Both the position numbers and the translations under genes were made by a program. DNA of 64,000 nt, taken from contig NZ_RCCV01000001.1 in assembly GCF_003664255.1 (NCBI RefSeq), forward strand, positions 1,860,001-1,924,000. Direction: 5' to 3'. The notes under the pieces were generated by a model. That model ran no database searches, was not told where the DNA came from, and saw nothing but the letters and a program-made list of their open reading frames with translations. Shown here in pieces: positions 44,101-51,994 of this stretch; positions within the stretch are counted from its first letter, which is position 1; every line of letters starts with the position of its first letter. This stretch comes from Micromonospora sp. M71_S20 (lineage in GTDB: Bacteria; Actinomycetota; Actinomycetes; Mycobacteriales; Micromonosporaceae).

Positions 44101-44674
44101 AGTTGTCAAGGCCATCGCCGAGGCGTTCCACATGCCCACGAATCTCGGCAAGCTACGTCAGCGCCTTGCGGTCTACACCCGACACCTCGCCGATGTGAAC
44201 CTGGTCGAGGCGAAACTCCGTGGTGTCATCACTCTCGCTCAAGAGACGACGCTCAGCGATGACGAATGGCTCGACCCGTTCGTCGTCCGGATTGTTGGCC
44301 GCGGGCTCTCCGACTGGCGTGACGGTGACATCAGCACCTTCACCAACGAGGTCCGGGCAGCCGCTCGCACTATCGAGCGGCTGGCTAACCTGCACCAGCC
44401 CACGACGGCCGAACCGACCGACGCTACTTTCGTCTCCCAGGCGATCACCGTTACCCAGGCCGACGGACACGAGCTCCACACCGTCGTCCACCTCTCCAAC
44501 GACGAACGTGCCAGCGCGCAGGCCCTGCTGCCTGAGGTGATCGCCCTAGCTCGCAGGAAGATCAGCGAGAACGGCGAGCGGGCACTGCTCGCCCTGCTGG
44601 CCGAAAGTGTCATAGTCGAGAGGGACGCTGGCAGCGACGACGCACCATCCACGCGAAAGAAGTCGACCCGATGA
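41099..44674 (+). CDS. sspC: SspC-like large P-loop ATPase
   Basis: The product has 1191 residues from ATG 41099, overlapping sspB. Walker A is GPYGSGKST (about 72-80), and MLVIDEFGKSLEHL (about 194-207) is the likely Walker B. The remaining ~900 residues are mostly helical without a named domain; the protein resembles large P-loop ATPases common in defence islands. In SspABCD, SspC is the ATPase needed for phosphorothioate insertion. The longest gene of the operon, it overlaps sspD by 4 bp. Confidence 0.87.
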   Translation: MTANGAPSGTSPQTPAGINIVSSRLRSTNIERDVRDEHLGPVHIGIRAQDMLERVTAALEDQANTRAWSLTGPYGSGKSTLALVVVSLLGRAGNRRTEAEEALAETSPILARRLARARDRTAPNGFITCVATARREPLLDSITRALLDGAARAWPDNHMPTPVQEALVPLKAPDFSNRELVSAVKALCEQAPVMLVIDEFGKSLEHLASHGEFSDAGSDVFLLQELAELGAGSRGVPLYLLTLQHLSFADYASRASTLQSREWAKVQGRFEDILMTIHLGDTVELIRRTLDHDGVSPKGRKLIAQHAAASAQAWTERGLQGILAASHDTFTHVYPLHPLTTVVAPLLAAQIGQHDRSMTGFIANDEPHTVRRFLQSYASNRPSSASTVRIADAFDYFFTAGRTTILASANASRWMEIDNRIAEANGLPEQDQVILKTIGMLNLVDASGALRASMDTVLFALSDPITLNDPTARQLLADQVTSLVDRGFLVYRQFSDEYRVWRGSDVDLTSHIEQLINACDDHAAVKVISAYLPTAVVAGKHSQRTGMLRHFVTKATDAGSPELIGSSAADAEDGLLLFHFGDEYTIPTVRTDRPVIAGVTAHAEKVLSTARYLHALHELPANVELDAVASTEVSERIAQASAELATRVAEAFLPSQLAPTWYLLPARAGAAVFTADAETIKGRSLAELVSKACESVFPHAPHIRNEMLGRHKLTSQAAKARRELIIAMITAPTHQYLGIEGYGPERAMYSGVLEYLQLHRPTDQRTDDDTELLPFGFHEPEPGNSLYPAWTAMQQQMRAATEQPLRLDAVYELLEAPPFGIRPGVIPVIVLTALIIGSQELALFEEGTYQTRLTAALAERMIKSPERFAVKAMGVQAGPRKTAVTEIAQVIGARMPAAPPINVRNVAPLTLTRELLDRARSLSAYADHTQQLPKQARAVRQALKTAREPDTLLFTDLPSALDLEPIPANGEIDEQVARRYAESLSKALTELGRADERLRTQVVKAIAEAFHMPTNLGKLRQRLAVYTRHLADVNLVEAKLRGVITLAQETTLSDDEWLDPFVVRIVGRGLSDWRDGDISTFTNEVRAAARTIERLANLHQPTTAEPTDATFVSQAITVTQADGHELHTVVHLSNDERASAQALLPEVIALARRKISENGERALLALLAESVIVERDAGSDDAPSTRKKSTR

Positions 44675-45510
44675 CTGCACCCCGGCAACGTACGCCCGGC
44701 GAGACCCGCCATGTCCTCGGCATCTCGGGAGGTAAAGACTCCTCCGCCCTCGCGATCTACATGCGCACCAAGGTGCCGCAGATGGAGTACTTCTTCTGCG
44801 ACACCGGCGCCGAACTCCCCGAGACGTACGACTACCTCAACCTACTCGAAGCGGCCCTCGGTAAGCAGATCGTCCGCCTGAACGCCACCCGCGACTTCGA
44901 CCACTGGCTGCAGGTCTACCAGGGCACCCTTCCAAGCGCGTCCATGCGGTGGTGCACCAAGAACCTCAAGATCAAACCGCTGGAGGAATGGTTAGGCGAC
45001 AGCCCCGCCATCTCGTACGTCGCCATCCGCGCCGACGAGAACCGCCTCGGCTACGTCAGCACCAAGCCCAACATCAAGGCTATATTCCCGTTCCGGGAAG
45101 ACGGCATCGACCGTGACGGAGTCAACCGGATCTTGGAGGAGTCCGGAATCGGCCTGCCGGCCTACTACGAGTGGCGCACCCGTTCCGGCTGCTACTTCTG
45201 CTTCTTCCAGCGCAAACACGAATGGGTTGGCCTCGCCGACCGACACCCTGAGCTGTTCGAACGCGCCGTTGAATACGAGGACAAGGTCAACTACCAAGCC
45301 ACCGCGATGCGCGGCCGTCAGTACACCTGGTCACAGGGTGAGTCGCTGCGCGACCTTCTCGAGCGGCGCGATGCGATCGAAGAGCGACATGCCGCCGCCC
45401 TTGCTCGCGCGGCAGCCAAGCCCCGTCCCAATCTGCCCCTCATCGAGGTGCTCACCGACGCCCTCGACGAGGAAAACGACGAGGCGGGCTGCGCCGTCTG
45501 CCACCTCTAA
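44671..45510 (+). CDS. sspD: SspD-like PAPS-reductase-family PP-loop ATP pyrophosphatase
   Basis: The product has 279 residues from ATG 44671. The PP-loop SGGKDSSAL (19-27) activates the phosphate by adenylation. An FFCDTGAELPETYDY segment (about 41-55) is typical of PAPS reductase/DndC relatives. Cysteines in RWCTKN (about 93), CYFC (about 175-178) and the C-terminal CAVC could hold sulfur or an iron-sulfur cluster. DndC and SspD use this chemistry to replace a backbone oxygen by sulfur. It is the last gene of the sspABCD operon and meets a small opposite-strand gene tail to tail. Confidence 0.9.
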   Translation: MTAPRQRTPGETRHVLGISGGKDSSALAIYMRTKVPQMEYFFCDTGAELPETYDYLNLLEAALGKQIVRLNATRDFDHWLQVYQGTLPSASMRWCTKNLKIKPLEEWLGDSPAISYVAIRADENRLGYVSTKPNIKAIFPFREDGIDRDGVNRILEESGIGLPAYYEWRTRSGCYFCFFQRKHEWVGLADRHPELFERAVEYEDKVNYQATAMRGRQYTWSQGESLRDLLERRDAIEERHAAALARAAAKPRPNLPLIEVLTDALDEENDEAGCAVCHL

Positions 45511-45884
45511 ACGTCGGCCTCCACTGGCACCGTCAGGAACAGCACGTCTGGGTCCCGCGCCAACCTGTTGTACGGCTGTTGCCACCATGCCTTAGCCACT
45601 GCCGTGTCCGCAAATGCCCCAACCGCGGCCCCACGCCGACTCGCCGTATTTACGATTAGCGCTATCACCATGCCATCCCCCTCGGGCTCCGACGCACCCA
45701 ACAGCGCGGAAACCAACTTTGGTGGCAAATGGACCAGCAGATCTGGATTGCGGAAGGTGCCGGTCGACCGCTGGACCTCCGAGGGCGGGATCATGGCTGC
45801 AACGATTTCAGCTTCTCCGCCATTAGAGCGCTTGACCAGAAAGGAAACATGGCCTGCATCAGCTGTACGTGCCTTCAGAATCAC
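45507..45884 (-). CDS. Small unknown protein convergent to sspD
   Basis: The product has 125 residues from GTG 45884. A CTGGAGATAAA sequence directly upstream gives a good ribosome-binding site. The stop overlaps that of sspD by 4 bp. A likely beta-rich N-terminal half (GHVSFLVKRSNGGEAEIVAA) is followed by a PDLLVHLPPKLVSALLG segment and a helical AKAWWQQPYNRLA part. I do not recognise it. The position between sspD and the methyltransferase suggests a link to phosphorothioation, but only by proximity. Confidence 0.5.
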   Translation of the reverse strand: MILKARTADAGHVSFLVKRSNGGEAEIVAAMIPPSEVQRSTGTFRNPDLLVHLPPKLVSALLGASEPEGDGMVIALIVNTASRRGAAVGAFADTAVAKAWWQQPYNRLARDPDVLFLTVPVEADV

Positions 45885-46098
45885 TTTATCTCCAGTGGCT
45901 AGCCCTCTCGCTGGACAGTGACCCCTGAATATGCAACTCAGTCAAGTCAGCCTTACTGATGTTGGACGTTTAGACTAGCGCTAAGCGAGCGTACCCAGCC
46001 CTACGCGTGGCGTGACAGGATGAGTGGAACAGGGGGCGGATGCTTCCTGCTGCGTGTACTCTTCGGTCCTCGGCTACGAACCGGCAGAATCGTGAGCT

Positions 46099-47595
46099 AT
46101 GGACAGCGCCCAGGTGATTCCCCGCCACCAGACAGCGATCGCCCGTCAGCACCTGTCCAAACCTATCGCGCTGGCAATGGCGGATGGCGTCCTGAGCGCT
46201 AACTCCACGCTGTTCGACTATGGCTGCGGACGCGGCGGAGACGTCGCGCGCCTCCGGGCCATGGGCTACACCGCCCACGGCTGGGACCCAGGACACAGCC
46301 CCAACGCCGAACGGCATGCAGCGGACGTGGTCAACCTCGGGTACGTCATCAACGTCATCGAAGACCCCACCGAGCGGGCTCAAACGCTGGCATCAGCCTG
46401 GGCTTTGGCCCGGCAGGTACTCGTCGTCGCGGCCCGCACCGACTGGGAAGCACGAACCGTCACCGGCCGCCGTCACGGCGACGGGATCATCACCAAGCGC
46501 GGCACCTTCCAGAAGTTTTACAGTCAGGCGGAACTACGCGACTGGATCAACGTTCAGCTGCGCACCGACTGCATCGCCGCCGCGCCTGGCGTCTTCTACG
46601 TCTTCCGTCAGGACTCTGACGCCCAAACCTTTCTAGCGTCGCGTACTCGGCACCGACCCGCACCCACGAGCCGGCCACGCCGTCGGCAAGCCCTCTACGA
46701 CGTCCACCGCGAAGACATGGACGCGCTGGCGGCCTTCATCTCCAGTCGTGGCCGAGTCCCCGATCCAGAGGAGATTGCCGGAACAGCAAGTCGGCTTCTG
46801 GGCGCCTTCCCTTCGCTGAAACAAGCTGCAGCGCTGTTAAGGGATGTTACCGGCAGCCAAGACTGGGACAGGGACCTTACGCGAGCTCGCCATCAAGCAG
46901 AACGAGATCTCCTGGTCTACCTCGCACTCGCCGCGTTCCGAGGCCGACCCAAGGCGTCGGATCTACCCAAGGGCGTAGCGCTCGACGTACGAACGCTATT
47001 CGGATCCTACCGAGCTGCCTGCTCCCAGGCGGACGAACTGCTACACGCCATCGCCGATCAAAAGGCATTGAACAATGCATGCAGTCGGTCCGATATCGGA
47101 AAGTTAACGGCCGACGCCCTGTATGTGCACGCTACGGCAATTCAGTTGCTTGATCCGCTCCTCCGTGTTTATGAAGGATGCGCCCGGACGCTCACCGGGA
47201 CAGTGACGGAGTGCACAATCATCAAGTTTTCGCGGATAATGGCCAAGGTATCCTACCTCTCGTATCCAAACTTCGACAAGGCACCACACCCCGCATTGGC
47301 AACGTCCTTGAGAGCAGATCTTAGGAAGCTGTCCGTCAAATACACTGACTTCCGCAGCTCAACCAACCCGCCCGTTCTTCATCGCAAAGAAGCGTTCGTC
47401 CCCCTTGACTACCCCGGCCGCGACAAGTTCGCCCGGCTGACCAAGCAGGAAGAGCGCGCCGGACTGCTGCACGAGCCCGTGACCATTGGCACTCAAACCG
47501 GGTGGGAGCAGCGGCTACAGGAACAGGGCTACCGGCTAGCCGGGCACCGCATCGTCCGCATCACGACGGCGCCCGCTCCTGAGGTATTCCAGTAA
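46099..47595 (+). CDS. DNA phosphorothioation-associated putative methyltransferase
   Basis: The product has 498 residues from ATG 46099. The N-terminus (IPRHQTAIARQHLSKPIALA, about 7-26) and the SAM motif I LFDYGCGRGGDV (38-49), followed by YTAHGWDP (the Asp ends strand 2), match the dnd-related methyltransferase family (TIGR04096). A 'TKRGTFQKFYSQAEL' stretch and a large C-terminal region specific to the family follow. It occurs beside dnd/ssp genes and its substrate is unproven; it may further modify phosphorothioate DNA or an associated base. An intrinsic terminator follows its stop. Confidence 0.85.
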   Translation: MDSAQVIPRHQTAIARQHLSKPIALAMADGVLSANSTLFDYGCGRGGDVARLRAMGYTAHGWDPGHSPNAERHAADVVNLGYVINVIEDPTERAQTLASAWALARQVLVVAARTDWEARTVTGRRHGDGIITKRGTFQKFYSQAELRDWINVQLRTDCIAAAPGVFYVFRQDSDAQTFLASRTRHRPAPTSRPRRRQALYDVHREDMDALAAFISSRGRVPDPEEIAGTASRLLGAFPSLKQAAALLRDVTGSQDWDRDLTRARHQAERDLLVYLALAAFRGRPKASDLPKGVALDVRTLFGSYRAACSQADELLHAIADQKALNNACSRSDIGKLTADALYVHATAIQLLDPLLRVYEGCARTLTGTVTECTIIKFSRIMAKVSYLSYPNFDKAPHPALATSLRADLRKLSVKYTDFRSSTNPPVLHRKEAFVPLDYPGRDKFARLTKQEERAGLLHEPVTIGTQTGWEQRLQEQGYRLAGHRIVRITTAPAPEVFQ

Positions 47596-47628
47596 CGTTG
47601 TTCAGCACCCAGTTGGTGAACGACCAAC

Positions 47629-47648
47629 AGCGACGCGGCGTCGCTTTT
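47629..47648 (+). terminator. Intrinsic terminator with T-run after the methyltransferase gene
   Basis: AGCGACG (47629-47635) pairs with CGTCGCT (47639-47645) around a 3-base loop, followed by TTT. A second hairpin, GGCGGC (47693-47698) with GCCGCC (47703-47708), may serve the convergent sspE-like gene. The rest of the gap to 47834 looks empty. Confidence 0.7.
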
Positions 47649-47834
47649 CCCCATTGTCGAGGCTTCCCTATTTCGCCGTAAGGCCAAACAACGGCGGCAG
47701 ACGCCGCCCTCTATCTGTTATTCCTAACGAGCCTTCACCGCATGCCACGTCGCGGCGAGGCCCACGATACCGTCGAACATGATGTGGACCTCGATTAGGT
47801 CAAGGTACTCGTCCCCGCCTTACTCGGATGTCCT

Positions 47835-50096
47835 TCATGCCAACATTGGCCACAACCGCTCGACCGCAAGCTCAGCTAGGCGCTGTCCTCGCTGTGCCAC
47901 ATACGAGTGGGGCAGGGGCGACACTGCCTGCTTGTCGAGAAATTCACAGAACGGGAGGTACGAGGCCGACTGTAGAACATTTTTCGTTTTCGGCGCGAGC
48001 CCCGGTAATTGCTGCTGCATGTGCGTCAGCCGCGCATTTGGATCGGTCTTTGATAGGACTGCGTAGATGCATCTTTTGTATGACCACGTCTTGTTTCCGA
48101 TGAGCTCATTGAGGTCAACCGGCATTAGCGTGAGGTTCCCGAGACGGTCCGTGAGGCCCTGGTCGTAGATTGCCTGGTCGTAGGAGGTGTCACCCTGGGC
48201 GAGATTCTGCGGTGCGATGTGCTCGACCGAGTAGTGGGAGTCCCAGGCCTCGGAGGTCAGAGCTCGGAAGGACCCGGGAACGCCGCGCCGAACCAAGCCG
48301 GGCGCCGAATAATCTTCGATCCGGTCGTCATGGGCGCACAGCAAGATGAACTTCGCGAGTTGCTTGCTGGTCTGGTAAAGCGGTTGCACTGTAACCTTTG
48401 CGACCCAGTCCGCGCCGGCACTTATGTTCCCCCGCGTCGACAGGAGGCTCTTCAAGGCTGCCCGGACCTCCGTGGCTGCGGGCAGAGTCGCCGAAGCACC
48501 AGCGCGCCTCGCCATGGCCGGAAGCCCTGTCGCGGGGTGTCCGGTGACCATTAGCTTGCGGTGAACATCGTCGATCCCCCTCGTCGTCGCCCGCGACGTC
48601 CGCCAGAGCACCCAGAAGGCAGTCACGGCTCGCAAGACGCTCATGAACTCACTTCGGCTAGCGGAACTCGGGCAAGCGGCCCACTCCGAGTAATAACGCG
48701 CAAGCAGCGCAAGGACGACCGTATGGTTAGTCGATCGCAATACCTCCAAGCACAAGCGGTCCAAGTCGGTGCCGGATGACATAAGCGGGGATGTGCCGTT
48801 ACGAGGCCACACCTCGAACAGGAAGGCCGAAACGTCGGCAAGCTGATCCGCGAAAGCCCGGGCCCCTTCGACGCTTCCATTCGGGGGCGCCACGGACTGG
48901 AACTGGAGGCGGAGGTACCGCCGTTGATCGAGAAGAGTACGCGGCAGTTTTCGCCCCGTGTCCGCCAGCGCGAACGCGGTGAGCATGTCGGCTGACAACT
49001 TCCATCGGTCGTCCGCACGCATGGAGGGTGGGAAATAGGACTCGACGCGACCGAACGCCGCCGCCGAAGGCGAGGTGCTGTAGTTCGTGATTCCGCCTTC
49101 GCTGCGAACGACCAACGGCTTTAGCGTCTCCAAGGCAGTCAGGGGCTGTCCGGTGGTGTTGAGGGGTTCGAACAGCGCGAAAGCGTAATCCTCGTCGGGT
49201 GCCTTGACGTCGATGACTAGCACCCCGTTTAAGAGGAACGACGCAAGTACTAGGAGACGTGCGGCTGATTTCCGATGGTCATCTAGCGCGTCTGGGTCGA
49301 CCACAGGAGCCGAATTGGACCCGATGAGGGCTTTCGCCATGCCGATGTCCGAAAGAAATTGAAGCTCTGTAAGGACATCACAATCAACCTCATCCGCACC
49401 CATTCTCAGGTCATCGATGTGACCGGCGGTCACCCGGAGCACCAGGTCCAGATGCAGCCGATCAGAGGGCACCGGTATCGCGGCATGTTGCTGCTTCTGG
49501 ATCCGGTAGCGCGCCGCCTCCATCAGTAGCCAGGCCATGTCGCTCTCATAGATAGCATGAATAGCGTCATTACCCCATACGTCACTCACTTGGCGAATCA
49601 GCCGGGGCTTCATGTTGAACTCGCCGGCGCCTGAGTAGGTCTTGAAAGCGATTGCGTCGAGGAGTTCGTCGCGCCGCTCGCCCAGCGTGTTTAGCAACCA
49701 AATGTCGAGTGGGTTCTTAGACCCGGCGTCAATCTGCTGCTGGAGCCAACGCATGTCGTCAGAGACGAACCTCGATAGAACCACGAACACGGTGAGTAGC
49801 GTCGAAAGCCGCTGCTGGCCGTCTACGACCTGGAGCACCGTCGTCGGAAGCGCATCCACATGCTTTGGCATCACGCTGTCTCTGTCACTGACGAGGATCA
49901 CCGAGCCCAGGAATGTCGAGGGCGTCTTCCCCTGCGCGGCCCTTGTGATCCCTTGCTCTAGATCCTCGAACAGCCGACTGATCTCGTCCGAACCCCAGGT
50001 GAAGTCGCGCTGGTAGGCAGGAACATAGAATCCCTGCCCCGGCTGCAGGATCAGCTGGCGAAGCGTCGATGGGTCGGCGGTAAAGTTGCTTGGCAT
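47835..50096 (-). CDS. sspE: SspE-like DUF262/DUF1524 phosphorothioate-sensing effector
   Basis: The product has 753 residues. The N-terminal DUF262 domain has VPAYQRDFTW (25-34) and the nucleotide-hydrolysis motif VDGQQRLST (91-99). The C-terminal DUF1524 HNH-type nuclease region has YSVEHIAPQNL and LGNLTLMPVDLNELIGNK, with the catalytic His-Asn pattern. SspE uses phosphorothioate-stimulated NTPase activity and DNA nicking to block phage replication, whereas GmrSD relatives attack modified phage DNA. Proximity to sspABCD favours SspE. It is transcribed towards the methyltransferase gene. A tRNA 3' fragment lies just upstream of its start. Confidence 0.87.
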   Translation of the reverse strand: MPSNFTADPSTLRQLILQPGQGFYVPAYQRDFTWGSDEISRLFEDLEQGITRAAQGKTPSTFLGSVILVSDRDSVMPKHVDALPTTVLQVVDGQQRLSTLLTVFVVLSRFVSDDMRWLQQQIDAGSKNPLDIWLLNTLGERRDELLDAIAFKTYSGAGEFNMKPRLIRQVSDVWGNDAIHAIYESDMAWLLMEAARYRIQKQQHAAIPVPSDRLHLDLVLRVTAGHIDDLRMGADEVDCDVLTELQFLSDIGMAKALIGSNSAPVVDPDALDDHRKSAARLLVLASFLLNGVLVIDVKAPDEDYAFALFEPLNTTGQPLTALETLKPLVVRSEGGITNYSTSPSAAAFGRVESYFPPSMRADDRWKLSADMLTAFALADTGRKLPRTLLDQRRYLRLQFQSVAPPNGSVEGARAFADQLADVSAFLFEVWPRNGTSPLMSSGTDLDRLCLEVLRSTNHTVVLALLARYYSEWAACPSSASRSEFMSVLRAVTAFWVLWRTSRATTRGIDDVHRKLMVTGHPATGLPAMARRAGASATLPAATEVRAALKSLLSTRGNISAGADWVAKVTVQPLYQTSKQLAKFILLCAHDDRIEDYSAPGLVRRGVPGSFRALTSEAWDSHYSVEHIAPQNLAQGDTSYDQAIYDQGLTDRLGNLTLMPVDLNELIGNKTWSYKRCIYAVLSKTDPNARLTHMQQQLPGLAPKTKNVLQSASYLPFCEFLDKQAVSPLPHSYVAQRGQRLAELAVERLWPMLA

Positions 50097-50150
50097 GCGA
50101 GAACCTACCTCGATGATGGACCGTGCTCGGCGCGATCGTCGTCCTCGATC

Positions 50151-50194
50151 TTACGGACCAGAGGGTGACGGGTTCGAGTCCCTTCGAGCACCCA
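50151..50194 (+). tRNA. 3' half of a tRNA (fragment; putative attachment-site scar)
   Basis: The segments fit tRNA geometry exactly: anticodon loop TTACGGA (50151-50157, anticodon ACG), 3' anticodon stem CCAGA (50158-50162), 5-base variable loop, T-arm ACGGG-TTCGAGT-CCCTT (50168-50184) with one mismatch, and a 7-base acceptor strand CGAGCAC (50185-50191). The 5' half is absent: bases before the loop do not form the stem or a D-arm, and the end reads CCA only without a discriminator. A break in the anticodon loop is the usual crossover place for tyrosine-recombinase integrative elements. Arg(ACG) is inferred. Confidence 0.6.
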
Positions 50195-50563
50195 AGATCA
50201 AAAGGGTTTGAGCTTCGGAAACGCGCGTATGGACCCTCGCCTGTCCTCCGGCCTGTGTGGATCGTGGGTGTATTGCGAAGGTCATGGAGGCATCGAATCT
50301 CGGCGCAGACCGGCCCGGCTGGTGCTACCGATGGTGCTCCGATGTGCGGCGCGGAGCCCACACGAACCTGGCAAGTTGAGCACACCGGCACCGCCGTTGC
50401 CTCTGCCGGCGCTCTTCTGCACACGCCCTGGCGTCCCTGGCCGCGGATCGCTTCCGGCGCGGGCACAGTGCCGCCAGCGCTACGTAGCGGCGAACTCGTT
50501 TGCCGATACGGTGAGCTGTCCGGATGATGCGAATCCCAAGCGGTCGGCAGTGCAGGAGGCACG
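50195..50563. other. 369-bp gap upstream of the PD-(D/E)XK-like gene
   Basis: No gene is supported; the overlapping open frames are Arg/Pro-rich shadows. It must contain the promoter of the + strand gene at 50564. An AGGAGG ribosome-binding site lies at its end. I see no integrase gene or second tRNA piece. Confidence 0.45.
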
Positions 50564-51907
50564 GTGCGCGCCACGTTGATGGATCGTGCGGACGGCGATC
50601 AGATCGACCTCATCCTGACGCATCCGGCGCACCAGGAGACCCTGCGCGCCTTGATCGATCTGGTCCGGACATTACGCGCCTGCCGCTCTGCCGAGGAGTT
50701 GTACCACTTCCAGAGTCGGCTCCGTGGCATGGTCCTCGACACCGAGCAGCGTCGTTCCGCGATCAGCCGGCAGATCAAACGACTGGATAGGCACCGCAAC
50801 CTCACCGCTGACGCACCCGAACTCGGCACAGCCCTCGACCGCACCGACCGGGAATCCTGGGTGTTGGAAGGCGACGTCTACGAGCGGATCTGGCGCCAGC
50901 TCAAGTCGATCGCGGACGCACTCGCCTGGAAAGTCTTCGGCTACCAGCGCAACATCATCGTGGCGCTGTCGCGCGCCGATGCTCCCGGCCCGATGTACGG
51001 CAAGACCGGCTTGGCCGTAGAGCTGGAGGTCATCGAGACCGCGTGGCGCGAGAAGCGGGAGTTCGTGCTGCACCACGACCTGACCAACGTCATCCGTGTC
51101 GGCGACGTCACCGTCCTCGGCCGTGACGGCTGGGCCTGGCTCCGCGAGATCAAGACCAACCAGCGGTATCGAGTTCCTGCCCAGGAGCGGCTGCTGGCCG
51201 ACACCTCGCAGGTCCTCGCCGACGAGACCGGCGAGTTGCCCAGCGGCTATGCACCGGTGCGCACCGCCATCGACTACTGCACCGACTTGGCGGGCCTGCG
51301 TGACATCCTCGGCTTGGCGCATGCGCGGACGGGTATCGCCGGAGGCGTGGTCTCGTCCGGCCGCGCGGTCGTGGCGGCCAGTCAGTTCACCGCCGCCGGC
51401 CGGTACACCGCTGAGGAGTTCGGCACTCGGTTCAGCGCCGAACTCGCCCGGGTCCGCCGCCGCATCGGCGCCGACGACCCTGGGCACACGCTGACGCTGC
51501 TGAGCATCGAACAGGCCGGCCGTACTCTCGTGCGCCCACCCTGGGCGATTTACCCGATCGAAGCCGAGGTCGCGGCCAGCCTCATCGCCGACGGCATGTT
51601 CTTCGCCGTCTGCATGAACCCGAACAAGATCATCGGCTCGCTGGCCAAGGCTGGTGTCGAAGCGTCCTGGCTGCAACGTCTCGACGGCACCGAGGACCCC
51701 TCGAAGCCGTTGTTGAACGTCGCCGTACGGTCGGGCGGCCGGCTCTGGTCGACGTCCCTGAACTTCGCCGCAATCGCGGAGCTGATGCTCGAGCTGATTG
51801 ATCTCCGCACCTGGAGCCGGCAGGTCGCCGCGATGCTTAGCGGTGAGTTCGCTGCCGGCACGCGGCCCTGGCCGTGCTTTGCCAGGGAGGCCAGAGTCTG
51901 GGCGTGA
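50564..51907 (+). CDS. Unknown protein with a PD-(D/E)XK nuclease-like motif
   Basis: The product has 447 residues from GTG 50564, with AGGAGG 6 bases upstream. The N-terminal 90 residues are helical. In the middle, RVGDVTVLGRDGWAWLREIK (about 177-196) has the D...(E/D)xK spacing of restriction-endonuclease-fold nucleases (Asp about 180, Glu-Ile-Lys about 194-196), in the expected beta-hairpin setting. The rest is alpha/beta without known motifs. The family is not recognised. A single-gene nuclease effector or a solitary defence protein is plausible from the motif and from its place in the island. Confidence 0.6.
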   Translation: MRATLMDRADGDQIDLILTHPAHQETLRALIDLVRTLRACRSAEELYHFQSRLRGMVLDTEQRRSAISRQIKRLDRHRNLTADAPELGTALDRTDRESWVLEGDVYERIWRQLKSIADALAWKVFGYQRNIIVALSRADAPGPMYGKTGLAVELEVIETAWREKREFVLHHDLTNVIRVGDVTVLGRDGWAWLREIKTNQRYRVPAQERLLADTSQVLADETGELPSGYAPVRTAIDYCTDLAGLRDILGLAHARTGIAGGVVSSGRAVVAASQFTAAGRYTAEEFGTRFSAELARVRRRIGADDPGHTLTLLSIEQAGRTLVRPPWAIYPIEAEVAASLIADGMFFAVCMNPNKIIGSLAKAGVEASWLQRLDGTEDPSKPLLNVAVRSGGRLWSTSLNFAAIAELMLELIDLRTWSRQVAAMLSGEFAAGTRPWPCFAREARVWA

Positions 51908-51994
51908 TTGTCCGGACGCCGGCTGTTTGGCTCGGTGCCATCGCCCAGCGGATGGGATCGGCTCGCGAAGTAGCGATGGCGCCGTCAGACAGGG

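Noticed and set aside
38777..45510. DndABCDE double-strand phosphorothioation system
   Set aside because: There is no DndB, DndD or DndE; the DUF4007 protein and the 1191-residue ATPase fit SspB and SspC instead.
50124..50194. A complete tRNA gene
   Set aside because: An acceptor-like TGCTCGG lies at 50124-50130, but there is no D-arm and no 5' anticodon stem; only the 3' half is tRNA-like.
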